Source: an uncultured Ignavibacteriales bacterium (GTDB lineage Bacteria; Bacteroidota; Ignavibacteria; Ignavibacteriales; Ignavibacteriaceae). Taken from it: a stretch of DNA of 5,316 nt. The notes below the pieces were generated by a model, which did not search any database, was not told the origin of the DNA, and worked only from the letters and a program-made list of their open reading frames with translations. Of the stretch, positions 1 through 5,316 are shown piece by piece. Made by a program: the position numbers and the translations under genes. The number at the start of each line of letters is the position of its first letter. Position 1 is the first letter of the stretch. The stretch is taken from contig CAJXGP010000192.1 in assembly GCA_913053915.1 (NCBI GenBank), forward strand, positions 1 to 5,316, given 5' to 3'.

Positions 1-788
1 GGCGAAATTATATCAATAAAGCCACGTTCCAATAAAAATTCAGATCTTTGAAAACCCTTCGGTAAATCTTTACCTATAGTTTGCTTAATAACTCTGGGTC
101 CCGCGAATCCTATTAGTGCATTAGGTTCGGTGATATGAATATCGCCCAGCATAGCATAACTTGCAGTAGTCCCGCCGGTTGTAGGATCTGTCATTACCGA
201 TATATAAGGTATTTTTGCTTCAGCAAGCCTAGCTAGTCTAGAGCTTGTTTTAGCCATTTGCATTAAAGAGAAAGCACCTTCCATCATTCTAGCCCCGCCA
301 CTAGAAGAAATAATAATCAAAGGAATTTTATTTTTATAAGCTTTATCGATAACTCTTGAGATTTTTTCGCCGACTACAGAGCCCATACTGCCGCCAATAA
401 ATTTGAAATCCATACATCCAAAAGCTACCTCCATACCAAAAATTTTTCCGGTACCGGTTCTGACGGCATCATTTAGGCCTAACTTTTTTATTGCTGCTTC
501 TATTCTATCTGAATACTTTTTCGAATCTTCAAATTTAAGCGGATCGGATGAACTCATTTTTTTATCCATTTCTTTGAAAGATCCTTCATCAAGAATGATA
601 TTAATATATTCTTTACTTCCGATACGAAAATGGTAATTGCATTTCAAGCAAGTCCATAAATTTGCTTCCAGTTGTTTCTTGTGAATTATTTCATTACACT
701 TTGGGCATTTTTCCCATAACCCATCCGGTAAATCTTTTTTCTGAGAATCCGGTGAGATATTTTCTTTCGATCGTTTAAACCATGCCAT
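1..788 (-). CDS. accD: Acetyl-CoA carboxylase carboxyltransferase subunit beta (3' end outside window)
   Basis: AccD pairs with AccA to form the carboxyltransferase that moves CO2 from carboxybiotin on AccB to acetyl-CoA, giving malonyl-CoA, the first committed step of fatty-acid synthesis in the cytoplasm. Translating the minus strand from ATG at 788 gives 262 complete codons. A four-cysteine zinc ribbon (C28, C31, C47, C50; CPKC and CLKC) is followed by the crotonase-like fold with the glycine-rich CoA/biotin loops [11 protein letters not shown] (132-142), SSGGARM (162-168) and [10 protein letters not shown] (203-212). The family signature [11 protein letters not shown] (227-237) and [12 protein letters not shown] (245-256) follow. 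By comparison with the family only about 20 C-terminal residues should be missing. The start is fixed by TAATG: the stop of the upstream DUF1573 gene shares one base with this ATG. A purine-rich AAAGAAAGA lies about 12 nt upstream. No accA is visible. Identification is secure. Confidence 0.97.
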   Translation of the reverse strand, partial: MAWFKRSKENISPDSQKKDLPDGLWEKCPKCNEIIHKKQLEANLWTCLKCNYHFRIGSKEYINIILDEGSFKEMDKKMSSSDPLKFEDSKKYSDRIEAAIKKLGLNDAVRTGTGKIFGMEVAFGCMDFKFIGGSMGSVVGEKISRVIDKAYKNKIPLIIISSSGGARMMEGAFSLMQMAKTSSRLARLAEAKIPYISVMTDPTTGGTTASYAMLGDIHITEPNALIGFAGPRVIKQTIGKDLPKGFQRSEFLLERGFIDIIS

Positions 789-1522
789 TATTTATTATCT
801 TTCTTTACATTTGCATAAATCATTAAGGTAATTAGCGGCGCAGACGGATCATTAGTGTATAATAAAATGCTTCTACTAATTTTTCCGCTCATTCCCCTCG
901 TATCCAGTTCCACATGAATTGTTGCTTTACCACCCGGAGAAATTTTATTGCTGCTAACCAATGCAGCGGTACATCCGCAAGAAGTTCTGATTTTTTTTAT
1001 CTTCAGAACACTTTTACCGGCGTTCTTAAAATGGAAGAAATATTGTTTGATGGAACCGGCTTTTACTTCTCCGAAATCGTGTGTTTTTTCCAAAAAGTAA
1101 GCTTTAGGCGGCAAGGTTTTTGTACTATCGCCCGTTAAATTATTCGATGAAACAACATTTGCAGTTATCTTCAATTTTAAGTAGGAATTATCGGGATCAT
1201 TCGTAGTAATAAAAACATAATTTTTTTGAGGGCCCATTTTGTAATCGGCATCGAAATGAACTACTAAAACAGCATCCTTTCCAGGTTTTATTTCATTATT
1301 ACTTAAACTTGTAATAATTCTTCCAAAAGAGGTATGTATATCGGATAGTTTCAGCAAAGACCCTCCGGTATTGGAGATAAAAAATTTATGAGATACAACT
1401 GATCCTCTAACAATATTGCCGAAATCATATCCATTCTCCGAAAGCGATATTTTAGGCGGAACTATTTGAGATATAGCTAAAGAAGTAATTAAAAAACATA
1501 TCCATAAAATTTTTTTAATCAT
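788..1522 (-). CDS. Secreted protein with two DUF1573 domains
   Basis: This 244-residue protein has an N-terminal signal peptide: K3-K4, a hydrophobic stretch at about 5-17, and likely cleavage near residue 18. There is no lipobox. Two tandem Ig-like (ASH/DUF1573-type) repeats follow, at about 25-124 and 142-240. Both open with a DFG motif (33-35, 149-151) and close with a TNDP motif (107-110, 223-226) and an ANV end (121-123, 237-239). Only repeat 2 keeps the family's SCGCT cysteine pair (C182, C184); repeat 1 has SFGRI at 65-69. It probably acts in the periplasm or at the cell surface; the biochemical role of DUF1573 is not known. The C-terminus (KKDNK) is not a type IX sorting domain. The ATG overlaps the tsaB stop by 8 nt and the stop overlaps the accD start by 1 nt, so it sits inside a housekeeping operon. 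Domain call firm, function unknown. Confidence 0.9.
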   Translation of the reverse strand: MIKKILWICFLITSLAISQIVPPKISLSENGYDFGNIVRGSVVSHKFFISNTGGSLLKLSDIHTSFGRIITSLSNNEIKPGKDAVLVVHFDADYKMGPQKNYVFITTNDPDNSYLKLKITANVVSSNNLTGDSTKTLPPKAYFLEKTHDFGEVKAGSIKQYFFHFKNAGKSVLKIKKIRTSCGCTAALVSSNKISPGGKATIHVELDTRGMSGKISRSILLYTNDPSAPLITLMIYANVKKDNK

Positions 1523-2189
1523 TTTTTTTAACTTTCACTAAAAATTTCTTTAAATAATTTGGTTCTAAATAATCGTAATCAGAAGTCAATAATTTATCGC
1601 CAAACAACTCAGCCCATTTTGCTACGAATTGAGGATTCGGAGATGAAATTTCAAAGTATTCAGATAAAGCAGTATCGATTAAACTCATTCCGATATTCCC
1701 AAATATAATATTATTTTTTGCTTTTTCCTTAAATTCGTCATGTTTCAAAATTGTCAGGTCATCTACAAATATATAATTATTAGCAATAATTTGAAACTTA
1801 GCATAATATATCTCTTCTATATTTACTTTATTAGCAATAATAAATTCGGTCCCTTTGGACAAAGAATAACTTAGCTGCAGAGCTAAAGCTTCAAAAGTGG
1901 GTATCGGTATTATAGGAAGATTTGCTCCAAACGCAATTCCTTTGGCTGCCGACATTCCTATACGCAATCCTGTAAAAGAACCTGGTCCGGAAGATATTGC
2001 AATTGCACTTAGATCATTAACTTTTATATTGGCGGATTTAATGGTAAAATCTATTGCTTCAAACAGTTTCTCGGCATGTGAATTCTTTAATTGGATATTC
2101 ACTTCAAAAGATTTTTTCTCCGAATAATAAATACATGAACCGCACAGGCTGCCCGAAGTTTCGATAGCTAATATTGGTTTTTTATCCAT
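1515..2189 (-). CDS. tsaB: tRNA threonylcarbamoyladenosine biosynthesis protein TsaB
   Basis: TsaB (YeaZ) is the non-catalytic ASKHA-fold partner of TsaD. The TsaB-TsaD-TsaE assembly transfers threonylcarbamoyl to A37 of ANN-decoding tRNAs. From the start at 2189 the protein has 224 residues, normal for the family. The N-terminus ILAIETSG (6-13) is the typical first ASKHA strand. SHAEKL (37-42) and SGPGSFTGLRIG (67-78) are the TsaB hallmarks, and AKG follows at 82-84. The frame stays open upstream to another ATG at 2228, which would add 13 residues. I prefer 2189 because the family begins a few residues before this strand, and because this start overlaps the end of tsaE by 8 nt, just as the next gene overlaps tsaB. 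A purine-rich AAGGAA lies about 20 nt upstream, too far for an ideal ribosome site, so the start remains slightly uncertain. TsaB alone lacks the transferase site; tsaD is not in the window. Confidence 0.94.
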   Translation of the reverse strand: MDKKPILAIETSGSLCGSCIYYSEKKSFEVNIQLKNSHAEKLFEAIDFTIKSANIKVNDLSAIAISSGPGSFTGLRIGMSAAKGIAFGANLPIIPIPTFEALALQLSYSLSKGTEFIIANKVNIEEIYYAKFQIIANNYIFVDDLTILKHDEFKEKAKNNIIFGNIGMSLIDTALSEYFEISSPNPQFVAKWAELFGDKLLTSDYDYLEPNYLKKFLVKVKKND

Positions 2190-2613
2190 TATATTTAATG
2201 AATTTAAAATTCCTTGAAAAATCTTCACAAATTGAGATCATAATTTCGATTCTATTTTTAGGCAGAACCTCAGGAAAAAGATTTCCCCATTCTATAAAAA
2301 TAATGGCTTCTTGATCATTAAAATAATCATTTATACCAATATCAAACAATTCCGAGGATTCTATAATCCGGTAAAAATCGAAATGATAAACTTTATATTT
2401 CCCAAGATACTCGTTCACAATTGAAAAAGTCGGGCTGCTTACATTATTGATTCCAAACGATTTTAAAGTGTGTTTAATAAAGAATGTTTTGCCGGCTCCC
2501 AAATTACCATTTAGTTCTATAATATCTCCTATATTCAATTGTTGCGAAAATTTCTCGGCTAGTTTAACAGTTTCACCTTCACTATAAACATTCAAATTAA
2601 AAGGAAATTCCAC
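2182..2613 (-). CDS. tsaE: tRNA threonylcarbamoyladenosine biosynthesis ATPase TsaE
   Basis: TsaE (YjeE) is the small P-loop ATPase whose ATP hydrolysis resets the TsaB-TsaD complex during t6A37 formation. The protein has 143 residues, close to the family norm. Visible motifs are Walker A GNLGAGKT (36-43), the switch-like SPTF (60-63), HFDFYR (77-82) and IEWG (107-110), the set expected for TsaE. The start codon is GTG at 2613-2611, read as Met; no in-frame ATG lies near it and the protein is full length from here. It begins 2 nt after the porX stop, and its own stop lies inside the first codons of tsaB, so translation is probably coupled on both sides. TsaE and TsaB acting in one complex explains their adjacency. 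Identification is secure; only the start codon is unusual. Confidence 0.95.
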   Translation of the reverse strand: MEFPFNLNVYSEGETVKLAEKFSQQLNIGDIIELNGNLGAGKTFFIKHTLKSFGINNVSSPTFSIVNEYLGKYKVYHFDFYRIIESSELFDIGINDYFNDQEAIIFIEWGNLFPEVLPKNRIEIMISICEDFSRNFKFIKYNG

Positions 2614-2615
2614 AA

Positions 2616-4184
2616 TTATTTGTGTTCCAAAGTTATTACAGGTAAAATCATTTCCTCCATCGATATACCGCCGTGTTGAAAAGTATCTTTATAATAAGTA
2701 AGATATTTGTGATAGTCGGTCGGATATACAAAATAGTAATCCTCTTTTGCAATTATATAATTTATGGTTACACCTCTTTTAGGAAGTTTATACTCTTCGG
2801 GGTTTTTAATATAAATTGCATGTTTAACATCGACTTTCAAATTTCTACCGTGTTTAAATCTTAAGTTTGTCGAAGCCTCCCGATCACCTAAAACTTTTGC
2901 ACCTCTCAAAGACCTAATACTTCCATGATCGGTAGTAATCACAATTTTAACATTTTTTAACCCTGCAAGAGATTTTAAAGTTGAATATAATGACGAATGC
3001 CTGAACCAAGTGTCGGTTAAAGACCTATAGGCGGCTTCATTAGGTGCTATCTCTTTCAATAAATCCGAATCGGATCTACCATGAGCAATCATATCTAAAA
3101 AATTCACTACTACTGCGGTCAAATGAGTATTTTGATAGGAAAGAATATTTTGTTCAAATCTTCTTCCTACTTCAGGGTCAATTATTTTTATATACTGTAA
3201 ATCATTTCGCAATTTAATTCTTTTCCTGTCTAGTAATAATTTGAGCAATTCCCTTTCGTACTTATTCATGCTTTTTTCATCGTCATTTCCGCTTTGCCAA
3301 AGGTCGGGATAATATTTTTCAATTTCGGAGGGGAACAAACCGCTAAATAATGAATTACGTGCATAGGGTGTAGCTGTCGGCAATATTGAAAAATAATATT
3401 CTTTTTTAATTTTAAAATAGTCGGATAACAGTTTCTCCATCACGAACCATTGGTCAAGCCTCAAACAATCGATCACAAAATAGAACACCGAAACGTTATC
3501 CTTCTCTAAAAGAGGTAGAACATATTTTGATGTAATTTCAGGTGTTAAGTTAGGTGTGCCGGGCTCTCCTGCCGAGTTTAACCAGTTTTTATAATTATTT
3601 TCTATAAATTTAGAAAATTCTTTGTTTGCTTCCTTTTTTTGATCATATAATAACTGACGCAAATCTATTTCGGGATGTGCATCCAACTCAACATCCCAAT
3701 TAACTAGTTTCACATTTATGTCTATCCACTCTTCAAAATCTAAACTGGTAAGCAATGCGTTGGAAATCGCATTAAAGTCCGTAAGATAATCTTTAGCGGC
3801 ATATTGCCCTGTTAATTTCTTCCCTTCAAGGATTTTTTTACAAACCAGTAAAACCTGGCTGGGGTTTACGGGTTTAGTTAAATAGTCGTCAATTTTACCT
3901 CCGATTGCTTCGTTCATTAACGATTCTTCCTCATTTTTAGTAATCATGACAACAGGTATGTTTGGATTAACATTTTTAATTTCCGCCAGTGTTTCCAGTC
4001 CTCCTATTCCCGCCATCATTTCATCTAGAAAAATTAAATCATAACTTTTTTCTTTAACCGATGAAATAGCATCCTCTCCATTGGTTACCGTATCAACTTC
4101 GTAACCTTTTTCGGAAAGAAAAATGATGTGAGATCTTAATAACTCAATTTCATCATCAACCCAAAGTATATTGCCTAATTTCAT
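2616..4184 (-). CDS. porX: PorX-type response regulator with alkaline-phosphatase/PglZ effector domain
   Basis: The protein has 522 residues in three parts. Residues 1-120 form a CheY-like receiver with acidic pair D10/D11, phosphoacceptor D54 (in FLDEMM), T82 and K104 (in TKP). A helical linker spans about 125-225. The rest is an alkaline-phosphatase superfamily (PglZ) domain. Its likely metal and catalytic residues are all present: D239 (FVIDCLR), nucleophile T272 (PTATPYARN), D364 and H368 (LDMIAH), D419 and H420 (TTDHG), and H504 (FQHGG). This is the architecture of PorX, which in Bacteroidota works with the sensor PorY to control type IX secretion; its effector domain is described as a zinc-dependent phosphodiesterase acting on oligonucleotides. 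There is no DNA-binding domain. The start has AAGGG 4 nt upstream of the ATG. No histidine kinase lies in the window. It is the first gene of the tight operon porX-tsaE-tsaB-DUF1573-accD. Architecture is certain; the PorX role is inferred from architecture and neighbour. Confidence 0.92.
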   Translation of the reverse strand: MKLGNILWVDDEIELLRSHIIFLSEKGYEVDTVTNGEDAISSVKEKSYDLIFLDEMMAGIGGLETLAEIKNVNPNIPVVMITKNEEESLMNEAIGGKIDDYLTKPVNPSQVLLVCKKILEGKKLTGQYAAKDYLTDFNAISNALLTSLDFEEWIDINVKLVNWDVELDAHPEIDLRQLLYDQKKEANKEFSKFIENNYKNWLNSAGEPGTPNLTPEITSKYVLPLLEKDNVSVFYFVIDCLRLDQWFVMEKLLSDYFKIKKEYYFSILPTATPYARNSLFSGLFPSEIEKYYPDLWQSGNDDEKSMNKYERELLKLLLDRKRIKLRNDLQYIKIIDPEVGRRFEQNILSYQNTHLTAVVVNFLDMIAHGRSDSDLLKEIAPNEAAYRSLTDTWFRHSSLYSTLKSLAGLKNVKIVITTDHGSIRSLRGAKVLGDREASTNLRFKHGRNLKVDVKHAIYIKNPEEYKLPKRGVTINYIIAKEDYYFVYPTDYHKYLTYYKDTFQHGGISMEEMILPVITLEHK

Positions 4185-4188
4185 AATA

Positions 4189-4193
4189 CCCTT
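4189..4193 (-). promoter_or_regulatory. Ribosome binding site of porX
   Basis: AAGGG on the minus strand, separated by TATT from the ATG at 4184, is the best Shine-Dalgarno-like match near any start in the window. It supports the chosen porX start. The downstream genes lack an equally well placed one and seem to rely on coupling. The spacing of 4 nt is a little short. Confidence 0.5.
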
Positions 4194-4220
4194 ACCATAA
4201 AATTCTTATAAAATTCAAAA

Positions 4221-4230
4221 AACAATTGTT
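4221..4230. repeat. Perfect 10-bp palindrome AACAATTGTT
   Basis: AACAATTGTT is its own reverse complement and lies 36 bp upstream of the porX ATG. The symmetry does not extend past 10 bp. It has no loop, so it is a possible binding site for a dimeric protein rather than a hairpin. In DNA this AT-rich, such a palindrome can arise by chance. Confidence 0.4.
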
Positions 4231-4261
4231 ATTACAAGTTTAAATATACATAATCTTTTAA

Positions 4262-5316
4262 TTACTGTATTGATATATGCACATCTAGACCAGCCTCACT
4301 TGTAGAAGTAGGCGGAATTCTCGAAGCACCGACAGGTTGCACCGAGGACCTTTTGTAAAAAAGAGTCAGTGTAACTTTTGAGCTGATTGTATATCTAATC
4401 CTCGGTTCAAGAGTAGTTCTGTTGGAACCATCTTGCGGAATCCCGCCTTTCTTAAAATTTGTCATATTATATATTATAGTAGTATTAGTAAGATTCGTAT
4501 ATGAAAGACTGAATTCAATATCATTCTTCAACGAAATACCAAACAACGGTAACTCGAACCCCGATTTTGAATAACCGGCAGTAATTCCAATGTTTCTGGT
4601 AAATGATTCCGTAATGTTCTTTGTCGATATTCCTAAGATAAAACTTGAGCTAGTTGAATATTTAATACTGCTGATTAAATTTCCACCCCAGAGCCTGGCA
4701 AAAGTAATGTTCAATCCCAACAGAGGCATAAAACCATAATTAATTCTTTGTGTTTGAATAAGTTTTGTACCGTCAGGCGTTAAGCTCCATCCCTCGGTAT
4801 AGTTTGAAGTATAGGCATCTTCAAGAGAAACTCTTTCCGCAAAATGCTTGAATAGAGGTAATTTTTCCAATCCATTCCAAGAAATCCTAAAATTTGGACG
4901 AGGTATGTAATTAGCAAAATTCTTCAAAAATCCTATCCTTGAAAGAAATGGTAAAGTTTCAAATCCTTGGACAAAGGCTTTGGATAAATTACCGGTTTGA
5001 TTTTTAGCGTTTGGTTTATAAAGCTCATGTACTCTATTAATACCGCTTTTAAGGGAACTTAAAAAAAGAAACGGTGGTAATGAAAAAAAAGTACGACTAA
5101 TTGAGCCGGTTGATGATATATTATTAACACTGATATTTCCATATTGGTCTGATTGCAGAGTTGTATTCTTATTAATCGACCACCCCACTTTCCAATTCAA
5201 ACTAATTTTAGCACCTTTCCACAGTGGCCTCGATGTACTAAAATCCAAATTATTCCTTTGAGAAAATACGTCTTGGAAATTACCGTTTGGATTTGGAGCA
5301 CGCGGTCCTGCATCGG
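4262..5316 (-). CDS. sprA: C-terminal part of SprA-like outer-membrane beta-barrel protein (5' end outside window)
   Basis: The frame is open from the window edge to TAA at 4264-4262, giving 350 complete codons. No start codon belongs here: a TTG at 5248 is internal, since 22 in-frame codons precede it without a stop. The sequence is rich in alternating polar/hydrophobic strands with Tyr, Trp, Phe and Arg and has no cytoplasmic domain, as expected of an outer-membrane barrel. I recognise the late part of SprA (Sov), the giant translocon barrel of type IX secretion: SRPLWKGAKISLNWKVGWS near the start of the fragment, LEPRIRYTISSKVTLTLFYK near its end, and the ending SRIPPTSTSEAGLDVHISIQ. The last strand ends in Ile-Gln rather than the aromatic residue common in barrel proteins. 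The gene lies 77 bp before porX in the same direction, which fits a type IX role. Another large outer-membrane protein cannot be excluded from the fragment alone. Confidence 0.72.
   Translation of the reverse strand, partial: DAGPRAPNPNGNFQDVFSQRNNLDFSTSRPLWKGAKISLNWKVGWSINKNTTLQSDQYGNISVNNISSTGSISRTFFSLPPFLFLSSLKSGINRVHELYKPNAKNQTGNLSKAFVQGFETLPFLSRIGFLKNFANYIPRPNFRISWNGLEKLPLFKHFAERVSLEDAYTSNYTEGWSLTPDGTKLIQTQRINYGFMPLLGLNITFARLWGGNLISSIKYSTSSSFILGISTKNITESFTRNIGITAGYSKSGFELPLFGISLKNDIEFSLSYTNLTNTTIIYNMTNFKKGGIPQDGSNRTTLEPRIRYTISSKVTLTLFYKRSSVQPVGASRIPPTSTSEAGLDVHISIQ

Larger units (their letters stand above)
4185..4261 (-). promoter_or_regulatory. sprA-porX intergenic region, probable promoter/leader of the porX operon
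   Basis: These 77 bp are the only gap between genes in the window and are very AT-rich. They hold a perfect 10-bp palindrome AACAATTGTT (4221-4230). They also hold an imperfect hairpin in which CTTGTAA (4238-4232) could pair, with one G-U, with TTATAAG (4211-4205). A TATATTTA (4248-4241) resembles the Bacteroidota -7 element TAnnTTTG at seven of eight positions, but I find no convincing -33 TTG partner at the right distance. No GC-rich stem with a U-tract is present, so a strong terminator for the upstream gene is not evident and readthrough is possible. The promoter is inferred from position only. Confidence 0.35.

Noticed and set aside
403..636. 77-codon open frame on the plus strand
   Set aside because: It lies wholly inside accD on the opposite strand, where the zinc ribbon and carboxyltransferase motifs are unmistakable, and it resembles no family I know.
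914..1138. 74-codon open frame on the plus strand
   Set aside because: It is antisense to the second DUF1573 repeat, has no ribosome site and no recognisable motif.
1510..1529. A8 and A7 runs on the mRNA flanking the tsaB/DUF1573 overlap as a slippage or frameshift site
   Set aside because: A fusion would place a signal peptide in the middle of a protein. Both proteins are complete without slippage, and the runs encode ordinary Lys codons in an AT-rich genome.
1897..2127. 76-codon open frame on the plus strand
   Set aside because: It is antisense to the conserved SGPGSFTGLRIG region of tsaB, whose codon constraints explain the lack of stops.
2190..2228. Longer tsaB start at ATG 2228
   Set aside because: It adds 13 residues not typical before the first ASKHA strand and makes a 47-nt overlap with tsaE, while ATG 2189 gives the normal family start and the 8-nt overlap seen at the next junction.
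2673..2864. 63-codon hydrophobic open frame on the plus strand
   Set aside because: It is antisense to the end of porX. The hydrophobic look comes from reading the complement of AT-rich coding sequence.
2616..4184. PglZ domain as a sign of a BREX-type phage defence island
   Set aside because: The PglZ fold is fused to an intact receiver domain, as in PorX. No BREX partners (BrxC, PglX, BrxL) are nearby and the neighbours are housekeeping genes.
4182..4198. Five-codon upstream frame (ATG at 4198) whose TGA overlaps the porX ATG as ATGA
   Set aside because: It is very short, has no ribosome site of its own and is expected by chance in AT-rich DNA; it would matter only if conserved in relatives.
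4205..4238. Imperfect inverted repeat as a Rho-independent terminator of the sprA-like gene
   Set aside because: The stem is short, AT-rich and interrupted by mismatches, and no clean U-tract follows it, so I do not call a terminator.

Overview
The window is an AT-rich, densely packed stretch from a bacterium of the Bacteroidota/Ignavibacteriota (FCB) group. Every supported gene lies on the minus strand, so transcription runs from position 5316 towards 1. The lineage call rests on three things: a PorX-type response regulator fused to an alkaline-phosphatase-like domain, next to what looks like the 3' end of an sprA gene (both belong to the type IX secretion world), and the low GC. Low GC and the closeness of sprA to porX would suit an Ignavibacteria-like organism, but that finer placement is inference.

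Layout in order of transcription: (1) 5316-4262, the C-terminal 350 residues of a large outer-membrane beta-barrel protein, probably SprA, the type IX translocon; it is cut by the window edge. (2) 4261-4185, a 77-bp intergenic gap, the only real gap in the window. It probably carries the promoter or ribosome-loading region of the downstream operon and contains a perfect 10-bp palindrome. (3) 4184-2616, porX, a receiver domain plus a PglZ/alkaline-phosphatase domain with a full set of metal ligands. (4) 2613-2182, tsaE. (5) 2189-1515, tsaB. (6) 1522-788, a secreted protein with two DUF1573 domains. (7) 788-1, accD, cut at its 3' end by the window edge.

Genes 3 to 7 are joined by junctions of +2, -8, -8 and -1 nt, so they are almost certainly one translationally coupled operon. 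It mixes a signalling protein for type IX secretion, two subunits of the t6A37 tRNA-modification machinery, an exported protein of unknown role and the carboxyltransferase beta subunit that starts fatty-acid synthesis. I see no RNA genes, mobile elements, CRISPR arrays or phage genes. The most notable points are the porX/sprA linkage, the degenerate first DUF1573 repeat and the overlap chain. I did not find a clearly undescribed system.
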